Under the pieces are notes generated by a model, which saw only the letters and a list, made by a program, of their open reading frames with translations, was not told the origin of the DNA and did no database searches. Positions 56,348-64,000 of a DNA stretch of 64,000 nucleotides are shown here, piece by piece. The translations under genes and the position numbers were made by a program. Source of the stretch: Palsa-504 sp963790065 (GTDB lineage: Bacteria > Actinomycetota > Actinomycetes > Streptosporangiales > Streptosporangiaceae); the NCBI GenBank assembly GCA_963790065.1, contig CAWBNK010000001.1, positions 1 to 64,000 of the forward strand, read 5' to 3'. Every line of letters starts with the position of its first letter. Position 1 is the stretch's first letter.

Positions 56348-57412
56348 TTAGAGCGGGGGCTGGTAGCCGGTGATCCAGTGGACCTGGAGCCAGGCCATGA
56401 AGGTGGACCAGGCGCCGGTCACCTCGAGCAGGCCGACGCAGACCAGCATGGCGCCACCGACGCGGGTGACCAGGCGGGCGCGGCGCCGGGCGAAGGCGAA
56501 GGCCCGCATCGCGAACTGGAAGCCGAGCGAGACCAGCAGGAACGGGACGCCGAGGCCCAGCGCGTAGACGAAGGCCAGGATGGCGCCGCGGGCCACGGTG
56601 CCGGTGGAGGCGGACAGGGCCAGCACGGCGGTGAGTGTGGGCCCGATGCACGGCGTCCAGCCCAGGCCGAACATCACGCCGAGCAGCGGCGCACCCGCGA
56701 GGCCCGCCTTGGGCCGCGCGGACGGGCGGACGATCCGGCCGGCGAACGAGAAGCGGTCGAAGGCCCCGGCGAACAGCAGCCCGAGGAGAATGGTCAGCCC
56801 GCCGAGGATCTGGGTCAGCAGCCGGGCGTGGCCGGTCAGCAGGTGGCCGAGACCGCCCAGGGCCGCCCCGTAGGCCACGAAGACCACCGAGAACCCCAGG
56901 ACGAACAGCGCGGTCCCGGCCACCACCCGGGCCCTCGGCGCCCGCGGCAGTGCGGGGACCGCGGGAGCAACGAGAGCCACAGAAGCAGCGGAAGCCATGG
57001 GAGCAGCGGAAGCCATGGGAGCAGCGGAAGCCACGGGAGCAGCGGAAGCCACGGGAGCAGCGGAAGCCACGGGAGCAGCGGAAGCCACGGGAGCAGCGGG
57101 GGCGACGGGGCGGGGCGGGGCCACGGGGCGGGCAGCCACGGGGCGGGCGGCTACGGCTACGGCCGAGCCTTCCGGCCGGCCGCCCGGGTCGGCAGGCGGG
57201 CCGTCACCGGCACCCGGAGGCGAGGCGGGCGCGGCGGGCGCGGCGGCAGGCGGCGCGCCCGACGCCCCGGCCATGCCGGTCACGAAGGACAGGTAACCGG
57301 GCACCAGCGGCAGGCAGCAGGGCGACAGGAACGTCACCGCGCCGGCCGCCGCAGCGACCGGCAGGGCCAGGATCAGCGGGCCGGACGTCACCAGCTGAGC
57401 GACTCCGCTCAC
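56348..57412 (-). CDS. ccdA: CcdA/DsbD-type cytochrome c biogenesis membrane protein with expanded loop
   Basis: The 354-residue protein carries the two CcdA cysteine motifs: LSPCCLPLVPGYLSF in helix 1 and GLGWTPCIGPTLTAVL in helix 4. Together they relay reducing power across the membrane to cytochrome c or cell-wall thiols. Other helices follow the family pattern. Between helix 1 and helix 2 is a roughly 110-residue insertion rich in Ala, Pro and Val, including six-residue repeats (ASAAPV/M) made by an 18-bp tandem repeat. GTG 57412 has GGAG upstream. No ResB/ResC genes are adjacent in the window. Confidence 0.9.
   Translation of the reverse strand: MSGVAQLVTSGPLILALPVAAAAGAVTFLSPCCLPLVPGYLSFVTGMAGASGAPPAAAPAAPASPPGAGDGPPADPGGRPEGSAVAVAARPVAARPVAPPRPVAPAAPVASAAPVASAAPVASAAPVASAAPMASAAPMASAASVALVAPAVPALPRAPRARVVAGTALFVLGFSVVFVAYGAALGGLGHLLTGHARLLTQILGGLTILLGLLFAGAFDRFSFAGRIVRPSARPKAGLAGAPLLGVMFGLGWTPCIGPTLTAVLALSASTGTVARGAILAFVYALGLGVPFLLVSLGFQFAMRAFAFARRRARLVTRVGGAMLVCVGLLEVTGAWSTFMAWLQVHWITGYQPPL
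56985..57092 (-). repeat. Six 18-bp tandem repeats in the ccdA loop
   Basis: GCAGCGGAAGCCACGGGA or its ATGGGA variant repeats six times exactly or with one change, encoding the hexapeptide ASAAPV/M in the loop after helix 1. Partial copies continue to about 57100. Near-identity of units indicates recent copy-number change. Confidence 0.88.
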
Positions 57413-57488
57413 GACGTCTCCGCGACCCGGCCAGCCATGTGATCACTATGCCACGCCCGTGCCAGCCGGTCGACGCGGACCTACTACA

Positions 57489-57944
57489 TCACGTAGTGGC
57501 GTAGCCGGACGGCAGGACGAGCACCAGCACGGCGTAGCAGGCCAGCGCGACCGCGAACAGCAGCGCCATGCCCAGCGAGGAACCGGAGTCGCCGTTGCCG
57601 GCGAACCCGAGCCCGGAGGAGCCAGCCCCGATAATCGCCACCAGCCCCACCGCCGACAGCGCCATGGCCAGCCGGTGCCTGGTGCCGACCGCCCGGATCA
57701 GCTGCATGGCCGCGGCCAGGAACAGCAGGATGCCCAGGATCACGTGCAGGGCGAGGTCGGGGCTGGAGAACAGCCCGATCGACTTGTGCGGGGTCGGCGC
57801 CGTCCCGTACAGGTTGTAGATGGTGCCCAGGATGAACTCGAGGATCAGCATGGTCACCAGGCCGAAGCTCGACAACCGCAGCCGGGCGAGCTTGCCTGAC
57901 TGAGCCGGCGCCCCCGCGTGCGTGGCGGCATTGGTCTGCGACAT
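57489..57944 (-). CDS. Four-helix membrane protein (DUF4383-like)
   Basis: The 151-residue protein starts at ATG 57944 behind GGAGG. It has four helices, including FGLVTMLILEFILGTIYNLYGTAP, LALHVILGILLFLAAAMQLI, LAMALSAVGLVAIIGAGSSGLGF and LGMALLFAVALACYAVLVLVLPSG. The order resembles small actinobacterial DUF4383-type membrane proteins. The frame is open upstream to 58061, but the ribosome binding site fixes the start. Function is unknown. It lies 76 bp upstream of ccdA on the same strand. Confidence 0.78.
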   Translation of the reverse strand: MSQTNAATHAGAPAQSGKLARLRLSSFGLVTMLILEFILGTIYNLYGTAPTPHKSIGLFSSPDLALHVILGILLFLAAAMQLIRAVGTRHRLAMALSAVGLVAIIGAGSSGLGFAGNGDSGSSLGMALLFAVALACYAVLVLVLPSGYATT

Positions 57945-58002
57945 CCCCACCTCCGAGACACCTCCGAGACGACAAAGCACGGAAAGCCTAGTCCGAGCGG
58001 CT

Positions 58003-59463
58003 ATGGTTGGCGAGGTGAGATCCGTGCTCACCCCTCCCCGGTCGTCGGCCCGCGGCGGCAAAACGCCAGCTAACCGGCTGCTTGTGGCCGGGCTGGCCGC
58101 GTTCGCGGTGGCCCTCGGGGGCTACGTGACCTACACCGTGATCCATCCCAAGAGCTTCACCATGGACCCGGTGGACCTGGCCGTGTACCGGTCCGGCGGG
58201 CTTATCGTCCGGCACATCAGCCCGCTGTACAACCCGCACCTCGCCGCCCCGCTGTACGACTGGACCGGGTACGGCAACCTGCACCTGCCGTTCACCTACA
58301 CGCCGTTCGCGGCCATCGCGTTCGCGCTCATCTCGTTCGTGCCCTGGTGGCTGTCCCAGCAGCTTTCCGTGACCGTCGACATCATCGCGCTGCTGGCCGC
58401 GCTGTGGTTCACGCTCGGCGGCCTCGGCTACCGCCGGGACAAGATCCGCCTCGGCGCCACGCTGCTGGGCACCGCGGCGGTCTACTGGACCGAGCCGGTG
58501 CTGCGCACCATGTACCTGGGCCAGGTCAACCTGGTCCTGCTGGCCCTGATCCTGTGGGACCTGACCCAGCCGGACACGGACAAGAGCCGCTGGTGGAAGG
58601 GCTTCGGCACCGGCATCGCGGCCGGCATCAAGCTGACCCCGCTCATCTTCATCCCGTACCTGCTGGTGGCCAGGAAGTTCCGCCAGGCCGCGGTGACCAC
58701 CGCGGGCTTCGCGTTCACCGTGCTGCTCGGCTTCGCGATACTGCCGAAAGACTCCACCAAGTGGTGGTTCGACGGGCTGTTCGCGCAGGGCGGCCGGACG
58801 GGATTCGAGGGCTGGGCAGGCAACCAGTCGCTTGAGGGCCTCATCACCAGGCTGACCGGCAGCGTGAACGGCGCCAAGCCGGCCTGGCTGGCGGCGGCGC
58901 TGCTGGTCGGCGTGGCCGGCGTGGTGGCCGCCGGGCTGCTCGACCGCAAGGGCCACGCCATGCTGGGGCTGCTGGCCGCCGCGCTGACCGGGCTGCTGGT
59001 CTCGCCCATCAGCTGGGACCATCACTGGGTATGGATCGCGCCTGGCGTAGTCGTGGCCGCGCACTACGCCGTGCAGTTCTGGCGGCGGAACGCCCGCAAA
59101 GCCGCGGCCGCCTGCGGCCTGCTGGCCCTGGCCATCGTGGCCTGGTTCGGCGCGTGGCCGACCAGCTTGTTCGGCGTCAAGAAGCCGAACCTCGGCAACG
59201 ACTCGCTGGGCCTGATCTGGATCCCCAAGAACACCAACCCCATCTACTACATCCGGTACGGCGACCGGAGCTGGTTCCCCGAGTACCACTGGTACGGCCT
59301 GCAGCTCATCGTGGGCAACGCCTACATCCTGGCCGGGCTAGCCTGTTTCGGGCTGCTGCTAGCGCTCGCGCTGCTGCTGCCTGCGGCCGGGAAGGAGCAC
59401 GACGATGAGCCTGGGCGAGATCGAACAGGTCGCGGAGGGGATCTACGCCTACCTGCAGCCTGA
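58003..59463 (+). CDS. GT-C family mannosyltransferase-like membrane protein (DUF2029/GT87)
   Basis: The roughly 486-residue protein has about ten or more membrane helices. DPVDLAVYRSGGLIVRHISPLYNP after the first helix is the extracytoplasmic loop of DUF2029 enzymes with the catalytic Asp. LPFTYTPFAAIAFALIS, AGIKLTPLIFIPYLLVARKFRQAAV and NQSLEGLITRLTG are further family blocks. Relatives such as PimE use polyprenyl-phosphate-mannose to extend cell-envelope glycolipids. ATG 58003 or GTG 58015 may be the start. The 3' end overlaps the metallo-hydrolase gene by 59 bp. Confidence 0.87.
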   Translation: MVGEVRSVLTPPRSSARGGKTPANRLLVAGLAAFAVALGGYVTYTVIHPKSFTMDPVDLAVYRSGGLIVRHISPLYNPHLAAPLYDWTGYGNLHLPFTYTPFAAIAFALISFVPWWLSQQLSVTVDIIALLAALWFTLGGLGYRRDKIRLGATLLGTAAVYWTEPVLRTMYLGQVNLVLLALILWDLTQPDTDKSRWWKGFGTGIAAGIKLTPLIFIPYLLVARKFRQAAVTTAGFAFTVLLGFAILPKDSTKWWFDGLFAQGGRTGFEGWAGNQSLEGLITRLTGSVNGAKPAWLAAALLVGVAGVVAAGLLDRKGHAMLGLLAAALTGLLVSPISWDHHWVWIAPGVVVAAHYAVQFWRRNARKAAAACGLLALAIVAWFGAWPTSLFGVKKPNLGNDSLGLIWIPKNTNPIYYIRYGDRSWFPEYHWYGLQLIVGNAYILAGLACFGLLLALALLLPAAGKEHDDEPGRDRTGRGGDLRLPAA

Positions 59464-60316
59464 CGGCAGCTGGTACCTGAACAACACCGGCTTCCTGGTC
59501 GGCCCGGCCGGCGTCATCAGCGTCGACGCCACCTCCACCGAGCGGCGCACCCGGGCCTACCTGGACGCGATCAAGATCATCACCGGCCAGCCCGTCCGCA
59601 CGCTGGTCAACACCCATCACCACGGCGATCACACGCACGGCAACTACCTGATGGCCGGGGCTACCATCGTGGGTCACGAGCGCTGCCGCGAGGCCATCTT
59701 GGCCACGCCCATGCCGCCGCCGCCCGGCATCTGGGCGGACGTGGACTGGGGGCACCTGGAACCCGCCCCGCCGTTCCTCACCTACACCGACCAGATCACG
59801 CTGTGGTCTGGTGACCTGCGCTGCGAGGTCCGCTACGCGGGCACGCCCGCGCACACCACCAACGACTCGATCGTCCACATCCCCGAACTATCCGTGGTCT
59901 TCGCCGGCGACCTCCTGTTCAACGGCGGCACCCCGTTCGCGCTGATGGGCTCGGTGGCCGGCTGGATCGACGTGCTGGAGAACGTGCTGCGACCGCTCGG
60001 CGCCGGGACGTTCGTCCCGGGCCACGGCCCGGTCTGCGGCCCGGAGGTCATCGACGACGTGCTGGCCTACCTGCGCTTCGTGCAGGAAACGGCCCGCGAG
60101 GGCATGGCGGCGGGCCTGTCTCCGCTGGAGGCCGCACGGGCCGCGGACCTGGGGGAGTTCCAAGATCTTCTTGATGCCGAACGGATCGTGGGCAACCTCC
60201 ACCGGGCCTACCTCGAGCTGGCCGGGGCAGAACGCGGCACCCCGGTAGACCTGGTCCGCGCCCTGACCGACATGGTGGCCTACAACGGCGGCCGCCCCCT
60301 GACCTGCCACGCGTAA
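59405..60316 (+). CDS. MBL-fold metallo-hydrolase
   Basis: The 303-residue protein has the metallo-beta-lactamase fold metal motif HHHGDHTHG near residue 76. Further ligands come from FAGDLLFNGGTPF (metal-bridging Asp) and FVPGHGPVCG (His). It belongs to the Zn-dependent hydrolases with unknown substrates rather than antibiotic-degrading enzymes. ATG 59405 lies inside the end of the mannosyltransferase gene, preceded by GGGAAGGAG. Confidence 0.9.
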   Translation: MSLGEIEQVAEGIYAYLQPDGSWYLNNTGFLVGPAGVISVDATSTERRTRAYLDAIKIITGQPVRTLVNTHHHGDHTHGNYLMAGATIVGHERCREAILATPMPPPPGIWADVDWGHLEPAPPFLTYTDQITLWSGDLRCEVRYAGTPAHTTNDSIVHIPELSVVFAGDLLFNGGTPFALMGSVAGWIDVLENVLRPLGAGTFVPGHGPVCGPEVIDDVLAYLRFVQETAREGMAAGLSPLEAARAADLGEFQDLLDAERIVGNLHRAYLELAGAERGTPVDLVRALTDMVAYNGGRPLTCHA

Positions 60317-60346
60317 GGGTGGCTGAGAGGGGGCGGGTGGGGGAAG

Positions 60347-62092
60347 ATGGCACGGCTCAACGAGGAGGTCGCGGGCCTGCTGCGGGAGTACGCCGAGCTG
60401 ACCCAGATCACCGGCGGTGACGTGTTCCGGGCCAGGAACTACGAGAAGGCGGCCCGTTCGGTCCGCGGCTTGGCCGGTGATGTCAGCCAGCTCGACGCCA
60501 AGGGCCTGCGGGCCATCCCCGGCGTGGGCGTCTCGATCGCGGCCAAGATCGCGGAGTACCTGGCCACCGGGCATATCGCCGCGCTGGACGAGCTGCGGGC
60601 CAAGATACCGCCCGGTGTCCTCGAGCTGACCCGGGTGCCCGGCCTGGGGCCCAAGCGGGCCCTGCAGCTCAGCCACGACCTGGGCGTGGCGTCGGTGGAC
60701 GAACTGGCTGCGGCGATCAAGGCCGGCCGGCTGGAAGGGCTGGCCGGGTTCGGCGCCCGCAGCGAGGACCGGCTGGCCAGCGGCATCGAGGTGTACCGGC
60801 AGGGTCGTGAGCGGGTGCTGCTCGACGTGGCCATGCACACGGCGACCACGATGGCGGCGGCGCTGTCCGCCGTGCCCGGCTGCCAGCGGTGCGCCTACGC
60901 GGGCTCGCTGCGGCGCTGGCGGGAGACCATCGGCGACGTGGACATCCTGGCCGCCGCGGACGACTCGGGCCCGCTGATGGCGGCGTTCACCGCCCAGCCC
61001 GAGGCCGCCGCGGTCATCGCCAGCGGCCCGACGCTCCATCATCCCGGGGGGACGACCCCCCACAACCCCCCCGAGGCCTCCATCCGCACCGCGGCCGGCC
61101 TGCAGGTCGACCTGCGCGTGGTGCCGCTCGACGCCTGGGGCGCGGCGCTGCAGTACTTCACCGGCTCGCAGGCGCACAACGTCGCCGTCCGCCAGATCGC
61201 GATCCGCCAGAAGCTCAAATTGTCCTCTTGCGGACTATTCGATACCGGAACGGGGGAGCTGATCGTCTCGCGCACCGAGGAGGAGGTCTACGCCCGGCTG
61301 GGCCTGGCCTGGGTGCCGCCCGCCATGCGCGAGGACCACGGCGAGGTCGAAGCGGCGGCGCGGGGCGAGATACCACGGCTCGTTCATCAGAATGACCTTC
61401 AAGGAGACCTGCATACGCACACCGACCTGACCGACGGGGTGGCCAGCCTGGAGGACATGGTGGCGGCCGCGGCCCGCCGGGGGTATGCGTACTACGCGAT
61501 CACCGACCACGCGCCGAACCTGTTCTTCCAGCGCATGACCGACGAGAAGATGCTGGCCCAGCGGGACCGGGTGCGGGCCCTGGACGCGCCGCTGGAACTG
61601 CTGCACGGCACCGAGCTCAACATCGCGCCCGACGGCACCGTGGACTGGGACGACGACTTCCTGGCCGGCTTCGACCTGTGCGTGGCCTCGGTGCACTCGA
61701 ACTTCGACCAGCCGCGGGCCGAGATGACCCGCCGCTTCGTCACCGCCTGCGAGAACCCGCGGGTCAACATCATCGGGCACCCCCTCACCGGGCGGATCGG
61801 GCGGCGGCCGCCGGTCGAGGTGGACTTCGCGGAGCTGTTCCGGGCCTGCGCCCGCACCGGTACCGCGCTGGAGATCAACGCCTCACCGCAGCGGCTTGAC
61901 CTGCCATCTGACCATATCCGGGCGGCCCGGGACGCGGGCGTGGTGTTCGCCATCGACAGCGACGCGCACTCCGTGGGCGACCTGGGCAACATGCCCTACG
62001 GCGTCGGCACCGCGCAACGGGGCTGGCTCACCCCGGACGACGTGATCAACACCTGGCCCCTGGACAAGCTCCGGACCTTCCTGGCCAAATGA
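60347..62092 (+). CDS. polX: PolX-type DNA polymerase/3'-5' exonuclease (pol beta domain plus PHP domain)
   Basis: The 581-residue protein has the PolX order. An N-terminal 8-kDa-like helical part and helix-hairpin-helix segments come first (GLRAIPGVGVSIAAKIAEYL, LTRVPGLGPKRALQLSHDLG). The nucleotidyltransferase palm follows (YAGSLRRWRETIGDVDILA with the metal Asp pair), and a C-terminal PHP domain carries DLHTHTDLTDG, ITDHAP, HPLTGRIGRRP and IDSDAHS as metal ligands. It serves in base-excision repair and 3'-end processing. Within the palm, residues LHHPGGTTPHNPPE interrupt the expected strand between ASGPT and SIRTAAGLQVDLRVV and come from a palindromic insertion. Confidence 0.92.
   Translation: MARLNEEVAGLLREYAELTQITGGDVFRARNYEKAARSVRGLAGDVSQLDAKGLRAIPGVGVSIAAKIAEYLATGHIAALDELRAKIPPGVLELTRVPGLGPKRALQLSHDLGVASVDELAAAIKAGRLEGLAGFGARSEDRLASGIEVYRQGRERVLLDVAMHTATTMAAALSAVPGCQRCAYAGSLRRWRETIGDVDILAAADDSGPLMAAFTAQPEAAAVIASGPTLHHPGGTTPHNPPEASIRTAAGLQVDLRVVPLDAWGAALQYFTGSQAHNVAVRQIAIRQKLKLSSCGLFDTGTGELIVSRTEEEVYARLGLAWVPPAMREDHGEVEAAARGEIPRLVHQNDLQGDLHTHTDLTDGVASLEDMVAAAARRGYAYYAITDHAPNLFFQRMTDEKMLAQRDRVRALDAPLELLHGTELNIAPDGTVDWDDDFLAGFDLCVASVHSNFDQPRAEMTRRFVTACENPRVNIIGHPLTGRIGRRPPVEVDFAELFRACARTGTALEINASPQRLDLPSDHIRAARDAGVVFAIDSDAHSVGDLGNMPYGVGTAQRGWLTPDDVINTWPLDKLRTFLAK
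61046..61078. repeat. G/C-homopolymer palindromic element inserted in frame in polX
   Basis: GGGGGG (61046-61051), ACGA, CCCCCC (56-61), then CCCCCCCGAGGCC (61066-61078) lie inside the polX palm region. The insert keeps frame and adds about 14 residues. CCCCCCGAGGCC matches the end of the trpE insert at 49399-49410. Confidence 0.7.
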
Positions 62093-62199
62093 GTTGTGAG
62101 GCACGCTGCCTCCAGCCCTGGCTGCGCGTGGAACGGGGTGGCACGGGATGTACCGCCCCAGCCATGAACGCCGATGACCGGGAGCCGCAGGAGGCCGCC

Positions 62200-63570
62200 A
62201 TGCCCGAGACCGCCCTGTCCGCGCCCGTTCCCGGGACCCTGCCGCCGCTGGTGTCCGGGGCGTGGCCCGTGGTCGGGCACGCGGCCCAGTTCCTGAGCGA
62301 CCAGCTGCGGCTGCTGGAGCGCGGCTACGCCGAGCACGGCGAGATCTTCCGGCTGCGGCTGGGCCGGCGGCCCGCCATCGTCATGGTGGGCCCGGAACGG
62401 GCCAAGTGGGTCTTCAAGCACACCGACGACCACACCTTGTCCATAGGCCCCAGCCTGGCCTTCACCCAGTACCTGTTCGGGCCGGACTTCTACTTCCTGG
62501 CCCGGCCGGATGAGTACCAGCACCAGCGCGAGACCCTGCTGCCGCTGTTCCGCGCCCACATGGCGCCGTCCCACCTGGCCATCATGGAACGCCATTGCGC
62601 AGCGTTCGTGGCCCGGCTGGGGAACAGCGGCACCTTCGACCTGCCGCAGGAGATGAACGCGCTGGTCCTCGGCATCATCATGGAGGCGTTCCTGGGCGCG
62701 GACTTCGTGCGGCACATGCCCTCCACCGTGGCCAGCGACTTCCGCGACTTCATCCGCGGTCTCGATCCGATCACCCCCGCCTGGGTGCCCACCCCGCACC
62801 GGCTGCGCGCCCGCCGGGCCCGCGACCGGATGCGCGCCGCCGTCGGCGAGCTGGTCCGGGCCCGGCGCCGGGAGCCAGTCGACCCGCCTGACTTCGTCCA
62901 GGTGCTGATGTCCTCCCGCGCGCTCGACGGCGCGCCGGTGACCGACATGTGGGTGGTCCAGATGGCGCTGGGCGTGACCTTCGCCGGGCACGACAGCACC
63001 ACGGGGCACGTGTCGTGGGCCCTGATCGACCTGCTGCAGCACCCCGGTGAGCTGGCCAAGGTCCTGGCCGAACAGGACCGGCTCGTCCCGGGCGGGCCCG
63101 CCGCGCCGCTGGACGTGGCGGCCATCCACCGGATGAACGGCCTGGACCGGGCCCTGCACGAGACGGCGCGGCTGCGCCCGGTGGCGCCGGTGATGCTCCG
63201 CCGCCTGCTGCGGCCGGTGCAGATGGACGGACTGGCCATCCCGGCCGGCGCCGACGTCTTCGTCGCGCCCGTGCTCAGCCATCGCCTCCCGGTGCTGTTC
63301 GAGAACGCGGACCGGTATGACCCGGACCGCTACCTGGCCAATCAGAAGCAGACCAGCTACCTGCACGGCTTCGGCGGCGGGACGCACCGGTGCCTGGGCG
63401 AGCACTTCGCCGACCTGCTCACCCACGTGACCGTCACCCGCCTGCTGCAGAACTACGAGCTCACCCTGATCACCGCCCGCCCCCTGCCGGTGCCGACCCC
63501 GGCGTTCAAGGGCCCGCGGTCGCCCTGCCTGATCCGCTACCAGGCGAAGCCGCCCGTAAATCACCGGTGA
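62200..63570 (+). CDS. Cytochrome P450, CYP51-like
   Basis: The 456-residue protein starts at ATG 62200 behind AGGAGG. It has the order of membrane-type (eukaryotic-like) P450s: PPLVSGAWPVVGHAAQFLSD at the N-terminus, the I-helix LGVTFAGHDSTTGHVSW, the K-helix LHETARLRP, PERF-like YDPDRYLANQ and the heme loop FGGGTHRCLGEHFA. Similarity to the CYP51 clan is suggested by the TFAGHDSTTGHVSW and HRCLGEHFA segments; the substrate is not known. No redox partner is adjacent. It follows polX by 107 bp on the same strand. Confidence 0.88.
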   Translation: MPETALSAPVPGTLPPLVSGAWPVVGHAAQFLSDQLRLLERGYAEHGEIFRLRLGRRPAIVMVGPERAKWVFKHTDDHTLSIGPSLAFTQYLFGPDFYFLARPDEYQHQRETLLPLFRAHMAPSHLAIMERHCAAFVARLGNSGTFDLPQEMNALVLGIIMEAFLGADFVRHMPSTVASDFRDFIRGLDPITPAWVPTPHRLRARRARDRMRAAVGELVRARRREPVDPPDFVQVLMSSRALDGAPVTDMWVVQMALGVTFAGHDSTTGHVSWALIDLLQHPGELAKVLAEQDRLVPGGPAAPLDVAAIHRMNGLDRALHETARLRPVAPVMLRRLLRPVQMDGLAIPAGADVFVAPVLSHRLPVLFENADRYDPDRYLANQKQTSYLHGFGGGTHRCLGEHFADLLTHVTVTRLLQNYELTLITARPLPVPTPAFKGPRSPCLIRYQAKPPVNHR

Positions 63571-63652
63571 GAAACCGCGCTCCCGGCGGTCTATATGCGT
63601 AGACAGCCGCATCGCATCGGGAGGGCATCATGGCAGGGCGGGAGGTCGCGTG

Positions 63653-64000
63653 GTGAGCGAGCCGTCCGGCTCCGGCGAGCCCCCCCGCACGGACCAGCCG
63701 TCCAGCACAGACGAGCCGTCCGGCCCGGGCAAGCCGTCCGGCCCAGGCGGGGCGTCCGGCCCGGGCGGGGCGTCCGGCCCGGGCGGGGCGTGCTGCGACG
63801 GCGGGCCGCCGGGCGCGACCTGGCTGCTGACCGGCGCGATCGGCTACGCCCTGGCCGCCTGCGTGCAGCTCACGCCGAGGGAGCTGACCCGGCCCACGCC
63901 GTGCGAGGGATGGGACCTGCGGATGCTCCTCGGCCACCTGGGCGAATCCATGGCCGACCTGGAGGCGGGCCTGCGCGGCGGCTGCCTGGACCTGGACCTC
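63653..64000 (+). CDS. TIGR03086/mycothiol-dependent maleylpyruvate isomerase-like protein, 5' part
   Basis: GTG 63653 follows GGGAGG. A Gly/Pro/Ser-rich N-terminus has repeated GPGGAS/GPGKPS units (about 45 residues), after which the domain starts: TWLLTGAIGYALAACVQLTPRELTRPTPCEGWDLRMLLGHLGESMADLEAG. TPCxGWD and LLGHL are hallmarks of the DinB-like mycothiol-dependent maleylpyruvate isomerase N-terminal domain, where the His binds metal. The window ends before the C-terminal part. The repetitive extension is unusual. Confidence 0.8.
   Translation, partial: MSEPSGSGEPPRTDQPSSTDEPSGPGKPSGPGGASGPGGASGPGGACCDGGPPGATWLLTGAIGYALAACVQLTPRELTRPTPCEGWDLRMLLGHLGESMADLEAGLRGGCLDLDL

Overview
The window is very GC-rich DNA with actinomycete codon use, many GTG starts and purine-rich ribosome binding sites. 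Family content also points to a filamentous or soil actinomycete: SepH, a RamB/isocitrate lyase pair, GlgC with a GlgM-type GT4 synthase, a TrpE-TrpG fusion and a TIGR03086-type protein. No rRNA, tRNA, CRISPR array or prophage is visible, and the only mobile element recognised is one IS200/IS605-type tnpB unit. I do not name a species.

Layout. 1-7.4 kb: small-molecule and stress genes (two RibD-C/DHFR-fold proteins, a nitrilase-fold protein lacking catalytic residues, a phosphotransferase, a VOC protein, an SDR, an ECF sigma factor with a SnoaL-like tail) and an NlpC/P60 gene broken by an amber codon. 7.6-11.9 kb: a minus-strand cluster of a cupredoxin, a 31-residue peptide, a PaaK-like adenylate-forming enzyme and two polytopic membrane proteins. 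12-16.4 kb: Nei2-type glycosylase, a repeat-rich membrane protein, a PEBP lipoprotein and sepH. 16.7-21.8 kb: an MFS/MarR pair and an MMPL transporter. 22.9-25.9 kb: aceA and its divergent RamB-type regulator.

28.3-30.1 kb holds the most striking locus: a tetrapyrrole-methylase-fold peptide N-methyltransferase of the borosin (OphMA/SonM) type. Six bases upstream, on the same strand, is a 158-residue precursor-like protein. Its N-terminus resembles a borosin-binding domain, and its centre is a strictly alternating Leu-Asp/Thr stretch of about 29 residues. A 58-residue membrane peptide lies upstream, and a ferredoxin/P450 operon diverges from the locus.

31.7-34.2 kb: an ornithine-cyclodeaminase-like gene translationally coupled to an aromatic-ammonia-lyase-fold gene whose MIO-forming serine is replaced. 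35.6-38 kb: glycogen/maltose-1-phosphate genes. 38-45 kb: mixed metabolism and transport. 45.1-46.4 kb: the tnpB element, ending next to an xdhC-like gene. 48.9-51.3 kb: a trp leader/attenuator and trpEG. 51.3-64 kb: thyX-like, dienelactone hydrolase, globin-reductase, a GATase-fold pseudoenzyme, an AbiEi/DUF559-like gene with a complex control region, ccdA, a GT-C mannosyltransferase, an MBL hydrolase, polX, a CYP51-like P450 and the start of a mycothiol-dependent isomerase-like gene.

Two cross-cutting patterns stand out. First, five otherwise well-conserved genes carry a single-base frameshift or stop (NlpC/P60, CAP-like secreted protein, acyl-CoA dehydrogenase, ornithine cyclodeaminase, glgC). 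Either decay or sequence-level indels could explain this. Second, small G/C-homopolymer palindromes sit in frame inside trpE and polX and share a terminal motif, as expected for a mini-palindromic element that inserts into coding sequence.
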